The notes: generated by a model not told the origin, from the letters alone. 64,000 bases of DNA from Kangiella marina (GCF_039541235.1 NZ_BAABFV010000001.1:1426001-1490000), one strand, 5' to 3'; positions 31,705 through 41,115 are shown, counted from the stretch's first letter. Numbers and translations are program-made.

Positions 31705-32187
31705 TTAATTCGTTAAAAGTTGATTCTCATCATTGGTTTCAAAAACGCTCAATTTTGCCTCAGCCATAAGCTCTCCGTCTAAGCTGATGGTGCATTGAAA
31801 AGCACCGAGACCGGAGTTATCCATATACACCTCTTCGACGTTAACCTGATAGGTGTGCCCTGACTTAAACACCGGTTGATACAGTTGCAATTTGCGGCTG
31901 CCGAGCAAGAAGCCAAGCTTCACCGGCTCGTCCCGTAAGACCGCTCGAACGCCAGCAAGCGCAGCAATAGTTTGTGCCATGTACTCGATAGCGACCAAGT
32001 TTTCCACGCCTTCTTTGTCAGCGCTATAAAATCGACTTTGTGGCGAAATGTCGACCTCTGCATGTAGCTGACTTGGCCCAAAATCAAGCACGCGGTCAAT
32101 TAAAACCATTGGTGGAGAGTGAGGTACAAGCTCCGCTATGGGTTTTGACAGGATTGAATTTTTGAGTTGAGAATTGATTTCTTGCAT
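31705..32187 (-). CDS. apeP: Hotdog-fold 3-hydroxyacyl-ACP dehydratase (ApeP-like)
   Basis: 160-residue FabZ-like hotdog protein, expected to dehydrate the 3-hydroxyacyl intermediate to the trans double bond. It begins with a LVPHSPPMVLIDRV-type strand, followed by a hotdog helix (LVAIEYMAQTIAAL). The conserved His and Glu are visible (PHSPP and IEYMAQ). In characterised APE systems this protein pairs with the second small dehydratase, here encoded at 41868-42236. It is 4 nt from the adjacent ketosynthase gene. Confidence 0.88.
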   Translation of the reverse strand: MQEINSQLKNSILSKPIAELVPHSPPMVLIDRVLDFGPSQLHAEVDISPQSRFYSADKEGVENLVAIEYMAQTIAALAGVRAVLRDEPVKLGFLLGSRKLQLYQPVFKSGHTYQVNVEEVYMDNSGLGAFQCTISLDGELMAEAKLSVFETNDENQLLTN

Positions 32188-32191
32188 ACCT

Positions 32192-33388
32192 TTACCGTTC
32201 GCTGGAAGCGATTATAACACTGACGTTGTTTCCTCCAAAGGCAAAGGAGTTACTCATCGCAGTGGTCAGAGAAGAAACGGCTTTGCCGTCGGCCAGCGTG
32301 ATCGGGGCAAGCGCAGGGTCATAGTCGCCATCGTAGCAATGCTTGGCTAAAAATCGTTCATTATCAGTCTGTTGCAGTAGTAACCAGCAAAAAGCAAGCT
32401 CGGTTGCACCCGCCGCACCCAAGGTGTGACCGGTTAAGGGCTTGGTTGAGCTGCAGTGAGTTTTGTGTGATAAGACTGCCTGTACAGCCTGACTTTCCAT
32501 AGCATCGTTAAGCTCTGTCGCAGTGCCGTGGAGGTTGAGGTAGTCGATATCATCCCCAGAAAGTCCCGCCTCTTCTAGCGCCATCAACATGGCTTCTTTA
32601 GCACCTTGCCCTTCCGGGTGTGGCGCTGAAATATGGTGCGCATCCGAGGATTCGCCGACGCCGCGTAACTCTATGGCGCTAGGGTCGCGGGTCATGATAA
32701 ATAAAGCCGCACCTTCACCAATATTAATGCCGCTGCGGTTAGAGCTGAATGGGTTCGTTAGCGCCGGTGAAATAGCTTCTAGAGCATTAAAACCGTGCAA
32801 AGTCATGTCGCACAGTGAGTCCGCGCCACCGACAATGACCGCGTCGCACAAATTATTCTGGATGAGGCTTCGAGCCGAAGCGAAGACTTTGCCGCTTGAA
32901 GAGCAAGCAGTAGACACGGAGTAAGTGGGCCCTGTAATGCCCCAGTAATCAGCAATAAACGCTGCCGGTGATGACATTTGGATCTGTGAGTAGTCAAAGC
33001 TGGCGGGGAATTCACCCTGTTTATGATGATGGTTAAGCGCCAGCTCACCCTCAGCGATACCCGAGGTACTTGTTCCAAGCACCACGCCAATGCGATGATT
33101 GGGGGTGCTGGATTGAAGCTTGTCAAATGCTGGTTGTAATTGCTGTAAGCAGTGCAGAATCAATTGATTATTACGGGTCTGGTGCTTCGACAAGTGCTGG
33201 GGAATGGCGGGCAGTGACGGTGTAACCTTACCTGCAATAAATGTTTTCGGCGACAGCTGGGTGGTGTAAGGCGTCATGTTCGAAGTATCACCCGTGATGA
33301 GTTTAGACAATATCTCTTGATGATCGCTGCCTAAGGCATTGATTAAGGACATGTGGTTTAAGTAGACACGTGCTTTAGTCATTGGCAT
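32192..33388 (-). CDS. apeO: Beta-ketoacyl-ACP synthase, chain-elongating (ApeO-like)
   Basis: Main condensing enzyme of the cluster. The intact triad is Cys162 (STACSSSG), His287 (LHGTATE) and His321 (TGHTLGAAG). At 398 residues it is FabF-like. Its expected partner is the cysteine-less ketosynthase encoded at the other end of the cluster. The start overlaps the end of the DUF3261 gene by 14 nt, with a second in-frame ATG two codons later. A strong GAGA-type Shine-Dalgarno is built into that upstream coding sequence. Confidence 0.92.
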   Translation of the reverse strand: MPMTKARVYLNHMSLINALGSDHQEILSKLITGDTSNMTPYTTQLSPKTFIAGKVTPSLPAIPQHLSKHQTRNNQLILHCLQQLQPAFDKLQSSTPNHRIGVVLGTSTSGIAEGELALNHHHKQGEFPASFDYSQIQMSSPAAFIADYWGITGPTYSVSTACSSSGKVFASARSLIQNNLCDAVIVGGADSLCDMTLHGFNALEAISPALTNPFSSNRSGINIGEGAALFIMTRDPSAIELRGVGESSDAHHISAPHPEGQGAKEAMLMALEEAGLSGDDIDYLNLHGTATELNDAMESQAVQAVLSHKTHCSSTKPLTGHTLGAAGATELAFCWLLLQQTDNERFLAKHCYDGDYDPALAPITLADGKAVSSLTTAMSNSFAFGGNNVSVIIASSER

Positions 33389-33953
33389 TCATCTCTATAG
33401 CTAAAGGTGCGATAACCAGGCTGTAACCTCGTTCGAGGTGATTGAAGCGAATAGTTCCTTGGTATTTGGTTGGCTGCGAATAGTCGATGGTAATGATAGG
33501 TATACCATCGTTGACAATCTCTCGCTTAAGAGGGTTCGGTTCTAACAGATCGGCGTTGTTTAAGTGTTGAAGCAGCTGGCGTTTGGGCCACAAACTCAGC
33601 TGCAAATCCGCCAGTAAATATTCAGGCTTAATGCTATCGACCATCGCTGAAAGTCCTGTCGCATCTATCATTCCATCCTTCATGACGATGGTGAAAAGGC
33701 GTGTGCCAGTAGGGGTTAAACCGACCATGGTCAGTTTGTCACTAAGAATTTCAGTCTGAAAAATCAGATCATGGTGTTCATCGTTATATTCAGCCGTTGC
33801 ACTCTGGGTCAGAGTCATACCGTTGTCGAATGGAATACTTGAAAGCAGCTGAAGCTGGACGCCATCAGCGATCTCAACAGTCTGATCCTGTGACTGATAA
33901 TGCGTGGTGCAACCGACCAGCAGCAACAATAATGAAAAAACTAAGGCGCGCAT
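33375..33953 (-). CDS. DUF3261 lipoprotein of the APE cluster
   Basis: 192-residue protein with a short signal and a clear lipobox (LLVGC, Cys15), so it should be a lipoprotein. The body matches DUF3261, a family found in aryl polyene clusters. It is expected to help carry or anchor the lipid-linked pigment at the outer membrane together with the LolA-like protein; that role is inference from context. It overlaps the flavoprotein gene by 13 nt and the ketosynthase gene by 14 nt. Confidence 0.85.
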   Translation of the reverse strand: MRALVFSLLLLLVGCTTHYQSQDQTVEIADGVQLQLLSSIPFDNGMTLTQSATAEYNDEHHDLIFQTEILSDKLTMVGLTPTGTRLFTIVMKDGMIDATGLSAMVDSIKPEYLLADLQLSLWPKRQLLQHLNNADLLEPNPLKREIVNDGIPIITIDYSQPTKYQGTIRFNHLERGYSLVIAPLAIEMNAND

Positions 33954-35212
33954 AATTCACCCAGTACGTTGAGGCGACGTTTGGGTTCGACAACGAAAGG
34001 ATTGTTGTCATCCCAAGCATAACCGGCTAAGACGGAGCAGATCATTTGTCGGATATTATCAGGAGCATCTTGGAATTGAATGATATCTTGAAGCTGCTGC
34101 TGATACCAAGAATCAACAAAGGCTTTAAAAGTATTGACGCCCTGGCGCAAGGGTTCGGCGAAATCCTTATTCCAGCAAACCGCTTGCTGATTGAACTGCT
34201 TAATTAGGCAATCGCATGCTAACGTCGCGGATTTAAAGGCGATAGTAACGCCAGAGGAGAAAATAGGATCGAGAAACTCGCCGGCATTACCTAGTAGCGC
34301 ATAGTGATCACCGTACAGTTGCTTCACATTAGAAGCATAACCCGTGAGTTGCTGTGCGTCTTGCGTGATAACAGCTGCGAAAAGCAGTTTGCTGAGCCTA
34401 GTCGATTGGTTAACTGCGCGAAGCAAGAGCTGATCATTGCCGAGCGGCTCTAAGTCTGGAGCGGTGCCCTGACGCAGCCGCTCAAAAAATTCAGGTTTGG
34501 CGACACAGCCTAGCGAAGCGGTATTGTCGGAAAACGGGATCAGCCAATACCAAACATCCTCTTCGTTGGGGTGGGTTTCAATTAAGATTTTATTACGATC
34601 GAAAGTGGGATCGGTGATGTTATCTTGAATATGACAAAATATGGAACTGCGAACAGGAAACTCACTCGGTAGGTCGAGATCAAGCAAACGAGGGAGCACC
34701 CGCCCAAAGCCACTGGCATCGAGGACGAAATCAGCCTTGATGGTGCTCGCCATGCCCTCTTCATCACGAATGATTAATTCCGGTTTGGGGTTAAAGTCAA
34801 TACTCTCTAGCTGGCTGCCAAAAATGAACTCTGCCCCAAACGCTTGGGCTTTTTGCGCTAGCAGTTGATCAAAGCTTGCTCGTTTGACTTGGTAAGTTGA
34901 TTCAGGGCCGTCGCAGGATTTGTCTGCAAAATCAAAAACCGATTGTTGCTGATTAGAGACGAAAACAGCACCGTTTTTATACTGAAAACCAAGCTCGTGA
35001 GCAGAATCCAGGACTGATTGTAATAGGCCCGCCTCTTCAAGATAAACCATGGACTGGGGAAGTAAACTTTCACCAATGGAAAATCTTGGGAAATGTTGTT
35101 TCTCAACCACCAGTACTCGGTGCTGAGCTTGGGTTAGAAGACTTGCGGCAAGACTACCAGCAGGGCCTGCACCAATAATGACCACATCATAAGTTTGCGC
35201 TGGCTCAGTCAC
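33941..35212 (-). CDS. Flavin-dependent halogenase-type FAD oxidoreductase
   Basis: 423-residue flavoprotein. The N-terminal FAD-binding GAGPAG (residues 14-19) is followed by HFPRFSIGESLLP, Lys79 in GFQYKNGAVF, and WYWLIP at residues 221-226. The last two are the catalytic-lysine position and the WxWxIP signature of flavin-dependent halogenases, closest to the phenolic/pyrrole type in appearance. Xanthomonadins, relatives of aryl polyenes, are brominated, and a halogenase-like gene is part of that locus. A plain FAD oxidoreductase acting on the polyene remains possible. It overlaps the exporter gene by 8 nt. Reduced flavin would have to come from a partner such as fre. Confidence 0.8.
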   Translation of the reverse strand: MTEPAQTYDVVIIGAGPAGSLAASLLTQAQHRVLVVEKQHFPRFSIGESLLPQSMVYLEEAGLLQSVLDSAHELGFQYKNGAVFVSNQQQSVFDFADKSCDGPESTYQVKRASFDQLLAQKAQAFGAEFIFGSQLESIDFNPKPELIIRDEEGMASTIKADFVLDASGFGRVLPRLLDLDLPSEFPVRSSIFCHIQDNITDPTFDRNKILIETHPNEEDVWYWLIPFSDNTASLGCVAKPEFFERLRQGTAPDLEPLGNDQLLLRAVNQSTRLSKLLFAAVITQDAQQLTGYASNVKQLYGDHYALLGNAGEFLDPIFSSGVTIAFKSATLACDCLIKQFNQQAVCWNKDFAEPLRQGVNTFKAFVDSWYQQQLQDIIQFQDAPDNIRQMICSVLAGYAWDDNNPFVVEPKRRLNVLGELCAP

Positions 35213-37535
35213 GGCTTAATCCTTTTGCTTGGTAAATTTGGTGCCCTAAGACAGGCGATAATAAGAATACACTTAAGATACCAGAAAGCATGGTGACGCC
35301 AAAGGCGTGAATGGCCGGGGTGTCACTAAAGGACAGTAGGCCAAAAGATAAAAAGGTGGTCATCGCGGAAAGACCGATAGCCAATGCAATATACCGTGAG
35401 CGCTGTTTGGATTCAGAGTAAAACAACCCATAATCGATACCAATACCAAATACCAAAAACAGGGCGAGAGCGCTGAATAAGTTAAAGCTGCCGTTAATAG
35501 CGATATTGGCTAAGATAGCGATTGATGCGGCAATGATGGGCCCAAATACGACAAAGAAGCCAATACGAATGCCGTAACGTAAAGCAAGAATGATAAAGAT
35601 CACGGCGACGGCGATCGAGAGCATGAGTAAGGAGAGCTCACGGTATTGAGCAAAGAGCGCAGAGACTTTTTCAACTTTGTTAATGAAATACAAGGTTGGG
35701 TTCTGTTCAGCAAGAGTGACTAAAGGTTCGATATGTTGAATATTGTGCAGCGTTATTATAGCGGAGAATTGCCGTTCAATTTGCCCCAACCATAAATAAG
35801 AAAAGCGTTCACCAAGCGGTGAGGCAAGCCATTGATTAAGCGTCAGCGGCTGTCCTTCTTGAGCATGAAACTGTTGCTGCAACTCAGCAGCATCATTCGC
35901 TGTAAGCAAGCCTAGCTCGATAAAGGGTGCCAAAAACTGGGAGTTGAAATGCTCGGCCAGCTGCTGGTAACTGCCCTGTTGCTGCATGACAGATGGTACA
36001 AATTGAGCAAGATGATTGAAATCATCAATAGCGCCTGAGTCGACCAGCGTCTGTAAATCCTGGTTAACGGATTCAAGTTTTGCCAACAGTTTATCCGTAG
36101 AATCGGCTTTAACCACAAAAAATTGATTAGTCGCTGGCGCCGCAACTAACTGTTGCAGCTGCTGCTCTTGGGCGTACAGTTCTGGTGGTACCGATTGCAG
36201 TTGTCGAATGTTGTCGTTATTGCTGTCAGTGTTGCTTAAATAAAAAGCGGCAACGAGGGGCAATAAACATAACGCAGCTATGAAGGCTTTGTGACTAAGG
36301 TGCTGACTGGCTCGAGTCAGTGCGTCAAAAACCTTAAGCAACCTATTTGGGGTGTTAACTTTATAGGGAATCCGGTCAAACAATAAGGTCACTGTTAGGA
36401 AGGCGCCAATTAATCCTGTAGCGCAAAATAGCGCCATTTGCTGTAAGCCTGGGAATGGCGTGGTAAATAAGGCAGCATAACCAATAACACTAGAAATAAG
36501 GCCAAAGCTGATGGCACCAAGGATGTGGTGCAAAGGCTTTTGGGTTTCATTAGCGCTGGCGAAATAGTGAAACGCATAGTCCACGGCCACACCAATTAAG
36601 CTGGAACCGAAAACCAGCGTCAAAATGTGGATGGAGCCGAAACTTGCATGGGTCACTGTGAAGCCCAAAAAGATACCAGTGCCGAGGGATAATAACGTTA
36701 AGCACAAAGGTACAATGCCGCGAAAAGCCACGATTAGCAGCAAGACAACCCCGATCAAAGAGCCCAAACCGATGGTCGAAATTTCTGACTTGGCAGACGC
36801 TGCGGCATGTTGTGCATAAAAAGTGGCCCCTGTATAGAGTACTTCGAGTTCAGGGTGCTGGTGTTTAAACTGTTCTATGGTGGTGATCAGTTGTTGTTGC
36901 GTGGTGCTATCAAAAGGAGATGACTGGAGCGTGGCGGTGACAATCGAGTAAACGTCGGACTGGTCATGGATAATCAAATGACCATCAACAAATTCGCGTT
37001 GGCTGTCGGCTGTATTGGTCGCGGCGATGTGCTCGAGATAACGGTAAGACAACAGGTAAGGATCATCGGGTAATAAGCTGATTAATTGACCAGATAGGGG
37101 CGAATAAACCAGTTGTAAGCTGGCATCGATAAACGGCTCAATCCCTTGCTCACACAATAACAGCTGATCTTGGGGGCTGAGTAAATGGAATCGATGGTTA
37201 AACACGAGCTGACCGACGGCTTCTTGCTCGGCAGAGCTTAATTGTGCTTCTAATGATGCAACGAGAGAGTTGTTGTGCAGGGCTTGTGCAAACGTTTTTG
37301 CCGATTCAGCAGCGGTGTTTTTGTCGGATGCTTTGATGGCAACGATAATTTTTTTAAAGTTTTGCTCTGAAAATCGTTCAAATGCTTTTTCCGCAAAAGG
37401 ATCAACTTCCGTTTGTGGAAGGAGTTTAAGAATATTGGTTTGAACGTTAAATCCAGATTGCAGTTGAGCGTAGAAGCCAGCGCCAACGGTAAGAACCAAT
37501 AATAACCAAAAGACAAAGCGACGGTTAATCGACAA
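35205..37535 (-). CDS. MMPL-family exporter of the APE cluster
   Basis: 776-residue RND-superfamily membrane protein with about 12 membrane segments arranged as TM1, a large periplasmic loop, TM2-6, then a second loop and TM8-12. Features include TNILKLLPQTE after TM1 and GSSLIGVAVDYAFH and FGIGIDYGLF in the two TM4-like helices, each with the Asp typical of proton-coupled RND transporters. It should move the lipid-linked aryl polyene from the inner membrane to the LolA-like carrier. It overlaps the LolA-like gene by 11 nt and the flavoprotein gene by 8 nt. Confidence 0.9.
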   Translation of the reverse strand: MSINRRFVFWLLLVLTVGAGFYAQLQSGFNVQTNILKLLPQTEVDPFAEKAFERFSEQNFKKIIVAIKASDKNTAAESAKTFAQALHNNSLVASLEAQLSSAEQEAVGQLVFNHRFHLLSPQDQLLLCEQGIEPFIDASLQLVYSPLSGQLISLLPDDPYLLSYRYLEHIAATNTADSQREFVDGHLIIHDQSDVYSIVTATLQSSPFDSTTQQQLITTIEQFKHQHPELEVLYTGATFYAQHAAASAKSEISTIGLGSLIGVVLLLIVAFRGIVPLCLTLLSLGTGIFLGFTVTHASFGSIHILTLVFGSSLIGVAVDYAFHYFASANETQKPLHHILGAISFGLISSVIGYAALFTTPFPGLQQMALFCATGLIGAFLTVTLLFDRIPYKVNTPNRLLKVFDALTRASQHLSHKAFIAALCLLPLVAAFYLSNTDSNNDNIRQLQSVPPELYAQEQQLQQLVAAPATNQFFVVKADSTDKLLAKLESVNQDLQTLVDSGAIDDFNHLAQFVPSVMQQQGSYQQLAEHFNSQFLAPFIELGLLTANDAAELQQQFHAQEGQPLTLNQWLASPLGERFSYLWLGQIERQFSAIITLHNIQHIEPLVTLAEQNPTLYFINKVEKVSALFAQYRELSLLMLSIAVAVIFIILALRYGIRIGFFVVFGPIIAASIAILANIAINGSFNLFSALALFLVFGIGIDYGLFYSESKQRSRYIALAIGLSAMTTFLSFGLLSFSDTPAIHAFGVTMLSGILSVFLLSPVLGHQIYQAKGLSRD

Positions 37536-38139
37536 GGTACTGTCCTAATTGTTGTTCTAAGCTGGAGTCTTGCAACGAAGAAAAATGGAGGACGGTTTTG
37601 TCATCATTGGCTTCGGTAAAGTGCAATTCGTTAATACGCTGTTCGCCGGATAGGTAAATCTGCTTAAGCAGACGCTCTATTTCAGAGTTGGAAGGTGTCA
37701 GCGTTAGAGCCCAGCCCTGTTCTTGGCAATGGGATTGGACGTTAAAGTGATGATGTAAAGCCTCAAGGTTGCCAGATAGAATCGCTAAAAAGGTCGATGA
37801 AATCAGTTCGCTGGTTTGGTTTTTAGCGTTACCAGGTAAGCTCACTGGCTGATCGTTTTTATTAAACTGTTGGAAGCTGTCGTTACCGATAACCGTTGTA
37901 CTTTTGATGGGTTTCGTCGTTTGCCATACTACAAAGCCCTGCTCCGTTAGCAACAGATAGCCAGATGATGGCAAAGGTTTGGAAAGTACGGCTATGTGCT
38001 TTTCTTGTTCGAAACTGTGTAACGGATCTTGGTTTTGAATAGAGGCTGTAATAGCGTCTAAATCACAGACCTGAGAGTCTTCAGCTTGTGCCGTGCTGAG
38101 AAGAAAGAAAGCAAACAGTAATAAACTAACAATGCGCAT
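37525..38139 (-). CDS. LolA-like periplasmic carrier of the APE cluster
   Basis: 204-residue exported protein. The signal peptide ends after AQA (about residue 19). The rest resembles the LolA/outer-membrane lipoprotein carrier fold (YLLLTEQGFVVWQTTKP is the typical core strand). It is placed directly before the MMPL exporter, so a role in ferrying the lipid-linked pigment across the periplasm is likely by context. Start and stop overlap both neighbours. Confidence 0.82.
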   Translation of the reverse strand: MRIVSLLLFAFFLLSTAQAEDSQVCDLDAITASIQNQDPLHSFEQEKHIAVLSKPLPSSGYLLLTEQGFVVWQTTKPIKSTTVIGNDSFQQFNKNDQPVSLPGNAKNQTSELISSTFLAILSGNLEALHHHFNVQSHCQEQGWALTLTPSNSEIERLLKQIYLSGEQRINELHFTEANDDKTVLHFSSLQDSSLEQQLGQYLVD

Positions 38140-38582
38140 TATTGTGCCTGAATGAATTGGTGTAATTGTTGGCCAAGGATTGGGGGAGACACCAGCTGCA
38201 TTTCAAAATCAGTGGTGGTTACAGCAACTTGGACTGTGTAACCCTTACAAAGTTTCTCTCCAGAGCTGGCGCTTTGGATCACGTAGTCGATTTTTAAACG
38301 GTTTTCAAATTCTTTGAACGTCGCCACACAGAGCAATTTATCGCCAAACTTTGCGGGCTTAATGTATTTCAAGCGCATATCAACGATAGGCCAATAATAA
38401 CCGGATGCCTTCATTTGTGGATAGTCATACTGAATTTTACGCAACAGCTCGCAGCGGGCTTGTTCAAAGTACTTGACGTAATTGCCGTGCCACACGATGT
38501 GCATGGGATCTAAGTCGAAGAATGGTACTTCAACGAAACACTCGGCGGCGATGGCGTGTTGTTGTAGCTTTGCATTATCCAT
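38139..38582 (-). CDS. 4HBT-type acyl thioesterase of the APE cluster
   Basis: 147-residue hotdog thioesterase. FFDLDPMHIVWHGNYVKYFEQAR carries the 4-hydroxybenzoyl-CoA thioesterase-type Asp and the WHGNY block (printed here in part: DPMHIVWHGNY). It may release the finished polyene from the ACP or edit stalled chains. It lies 10 nt after the ammonia-lyase gene and shares one base with the LolA-like gene. Confidence 0.88.
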   Translation of the reverse strand: MDNAKLQQHAIAAECFVEVPFFDLDPMHIVWHGNYVKYFEQARCELLRKIQYDYPQMKASGYYWPIVDMRLKYIKPAKFGDKLLCVATFKEFENRLKIDYVIQSASSGEKLCKGYTVQVAVTTTDFEMQLVSPPILGQQLHQFIQAQ

Positions 38583-38592
38583 GGTCGTAAAC

Positions 38593-40137
38593 TCAGTAAG
38601 TCTTCCAGTGGCGTTGTTGAATTAAATCAACAAAGTGACGCAGCTCAGATTCTAAAGGACGGTCTTCATCGACCAGCTGGAACGTTTTAAACACTTGCTC
38701 AAGGGTGCTGCTAATACTGTCGGAAAGGGAGTCAGCGCTCAACTCTTCGCTGTTGATGCGAATTTGAACGGCCTGACAGGATGCCATTAATGAGGCCGCA
38801 GCAACCTGTTCGGTCAGCTGTAATATGCGTAAGCAGTCGCGTGCAGCGATAGTGCCCATACTCACCTTGTCTTGGTTATGACATTCGGTTGAGCGTGAAA
38901 AAACACTCGCTGGCATGGTGTTTTTTAAAGCTTCTGCGGTCCAAGCACTGATTCCAATCTGAACGGCTTTAAAACCATGGTTAATAGGTTTGCGCTCTGC
39001 CGTGGCCGCGGAAAGATTATTCGGGAGGCCATTGTTAAACTTTCTGTCCATCAGCAGTGCCATTTGACGATCCATCAAATCAGACAAGTTCGCAATACCC
39101 GTTTTTAACGTGTCCATGACCATCGCAATATGGCCGCCATAAAAGTGACCGCCATGCAAAACGTGTTGCCCTTCACCATCAATGATCGGATTATCGTTAG
39201 CGCTATTGAGTTCGGTTTCGATCATCTGACGCATCCAAGGCATCGAATCCTTTACCGCACCGATAATGTGTGGCGCGCAACGTATCGAGTAACGATCCTG
39301 TAAGCGACTGGAATTTCGCGGATGCTTATGGTGATTCAGATCATCACGGATCCAGGCAGCGATTTGATTTTGCCCAGGGTGAGGCTTGGCACTAAACAGA
39401 ATATCATCGAAGTGAGCGCTGTTACCTTGAAGCGCGATCGAGCATAACGCCGTAATTCGTGAACATAACTCGATAAGGTATTCAGCGCGCTGGTAAGCGA
39501 GGCAGGCTAAGGCGGTCATGACGGCTGTACCGTTCATAATCGCTAGACCTTCTTTTGGCTGCAGCTTGATGGGTTTGATATTTAAGGCGGCAAAGACCTC
39601 TTCAGTAGGCTTGGTCTCGCCTTGGTAGATGACTTCGCGTTCACCGATCAGAACCGCGGCAACGTACGACAAAGGCGTTAAATCGCCACTGGCGCCAACC
39701 GAACCTTCTTGCGGAATTCGCGGCATAATATCGTGTTTGAGCAGAGTTTCTAGCTGCTGCAATAACTCCCAGGAGACGCCCGAATAGCCTTGGCTTAAGG
39801 AGGTTAAGCGAGCGCCAAGAATAGCGCGGGTTTGTTCGACCGAGAAGATATCTCCCAAGCCACAGCCATGGAAGCGAGTAAGGTGAAGTGGTAATTCATG
39901 GACATTACTCAGCGGAACTTGCTCGGTGACAGAGTCGCCATAACCCGTGGTCACGCCATAGATCACACCGTCTTCTTTGAGCAGGGCTTTTAGGAAATCA
40001 GACCCTTTTTGGATGTGTTGCTGAAAGCTGGGGTCATCGTTGAGTTTGATTTGCGCGTGACCTTCGGCCATGGCATTGATCTGCTCAATGGTAATGGCTG
40101 AATGACCAAATGTAATGTCAGTATTAGCTGTTGTCAC
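38593..40137 (-). CDS. Aromatic amino acid ammonia-lyase (tyrosine type likely)
   Basis: MIO-cofactor lyase that would make a cinnamate-type acid (4-coumarate from tyrosine). The MIO triad Ala149-Ser150-Gly151 lies in SVGASGDLTPLS. In the substrate-selectivity loop, TRFHGCGLG has Phe89-His90; His at this place is a tyrosine-type feature, whereas histidine lyases have Ser-His. The start is the GTG at 40137, whose GTGA overlaps the upstream stop codon (classical 4-nt coupling), with AGAAG about 9 nt ahead. It gives 514 residues, a normal length. An open frame to 40200 adds a basic tail that I reject. In described APE clusters the starter is 4-hydroxybenzoate or a coumarate-like acid. Confidence 0.9.
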   Translation of the reverse strand: MTTANTDITFGHSAITIEQINAMAEGHAQIKLNDDPSFQQHIQKGSDFLKALLKEDGVIYGVTTGYGDSVTEQVPLSNVHELPLHLTRFHGCGLGDIFSVEQTRAILGARLTSLSQGYSGVSWELLQQLETLLKHDIMPRIPQEGSVGASGDLTPLSYVAAVLIGEREVIYQGETKPTEEVFAALNIKPIKLQPKEGLAIMNGTAVMTALACLAYQRAEYLIELCSRITALCSIALQGNSAHFDDILFSAKPHPGQNQIAAWIRDDLNHHKHPRNSSRLQDRYSIRCAPHIIGAVKDSMPWMRQMIETELNSANDNPIIDGEGQHVLHGGHFYGGHIAMVMDTLKTGIANLSDLMDRQMALLMDRKFNNGLPNNLSAATAERKPINHGFKAVQIGISAWTAEALKNTMPASVFSRSTECHNQDKVSMGTIAARDCLRILQLTEQVAAASLMASCQAVQIRINSEELSADSLSDSISSTLEQVFKTFQLVDEDRPLESELRHFVDLIQQRHWKTY

Positions 40138-41111
40138 TGGGTGTCTTCTCTTTTTTGTTTTGTGTTGCGAGAAATATGGTTTTCGTCGTCTTTTTGCCAA
40201 AAATTAAAGAAGTTGAACCATTGATACGGTGCCTTGAGGCAATAATATTCAAGTCGGCTCGCATAATTCTCGATAATTGATTGTAACTGTTGCTTCTTGC
40301 CAGTTCTAGTGAGCTTTAAACTGTCCGCAAAGTGCTCAAGATAGATATGGTACTGTCCAGATTGCTTGAGACAAAAGATCAGGTAGGTTGGGCAATCCAA
40401 AAGACTGGCTAAGATAAAGGGGCCTTGGGAAAATGGTGCTGGTTGGCCGAGGAAGTCGGCATAATTAACACGACCGTATTGTGTCACGGAGGTTCTATCC
40501 CCGACGATAATGACGATTTCGCCCTGATCGACTTTTTCTTTAAGCTCAATAGCGGTTTCCGCGCCCATGGAGTCCACTTGAATGAGATTCAACTGGGCAT
40601 TAGGGTTGAATTTCTCGATAGCGGCTTGAAACTTGAGAGCGTGCTTGGTGAACACCAAGGCATTAATTTTCAAGTCCGAATCATTTTCGCCTATCGCGCG
40701 GCACAATTCTAGGTTACCTAAGTGAGAGCCAATGAAGACCGCGCCTGCTTTGGGACGTTTTTCGCGTAACTGTTGGAACATCTCAGGGTTATGAAAAGTC
40801 ACATCATCCAACGTCACATCATTTAACCAAGCTCGAATTTTATCGATGGCGGAAACACCAAACTGAAAAAAGTGCTGATAAACATGGTACCAACGGACGG
40901 CTTTTGGTGATCGGGTGTGTTCAGCCAGGCGACGTAAATACTGGTACGAGGCTCGTTTTGCTTTACTACCGGTTAGCATAAAGTAGCCAATCACTGGGAT
41001 CAGAATTAAGCGAAATAGCCACTGTCCAAAAACTCGGTATATCCAAACCAGTAGCTGTATGCCAAAGGTGGAGCCGCGCTCTTGGGTTGCTGACCAATGT
41101 TTATCGGGCAT
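40134..41111 (-). CDS. LpxL-like acyltransferase of the APE cluster
   Basis: 325-residue membrane-associated acyltransferase of the lysophospholipid/lipid A family. The catalytic motif HLGNLE (H-X4-E) and the later IVIIVGDRTSV region are visible; an N-terminal hydrophobic segment anchors it. It probably links the aryl polyene to a lipid or sugar-lipid. The GT2 gene lies only 4 nt upstream. In several APE clusters glycosyltransferase and acyltransferase are, as I recall, one fused protein; here they are two frames with no sign of a sequencing frameshift in the conserved parts. Confidence 0.87.
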   Translation of the reverse strand: MPDKHWSATQERGSTFGIQLLVWIYRVFGQWLFRLILIPVIGYFMLTGSKAKRASYQYLRRLAEHTRSPKAVRWYHVYQHFFQFGVSAIDKIRAWLNDVTLDDVTFHNPEMFQQLREKRPKAGAVFIGSHLGNLELCRAIGENDSDLKINALVFTKHALKFQAAIEKFNPNAQLNLIQVDSMGAETAIELKEKVDQGEIVIIVGDRTSVTQYGRVNYADFLGQPAPFSQGPFILASLLDCPTYLIFCLKQSGQYHIYLEHFADSLKLTRTGKKQQLQSIIENYASRLEYYCLKAPYQWFNFFNFWQKDDENHISRNTKQKREDTQ

Positions 41112-41115
41112 CGGC

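Noticed and set aside
35205-37535. Treating the pigment-cluster MMPL protein as a duplicate of the MMPL protein at 57685
   Set aside because: Their lengths (776 and 856), loop sequences and partner genes differ clearly; they share only the superfamily.
40138-40200. Extended N-terminus of the ammonia-lyase
   Set aside because: It overlaps the upstream acyltransferase in another frame, is a basic low-complexity tail, and a GTG with a Shine-Dalgarno and GTGA coupling fits the family length.
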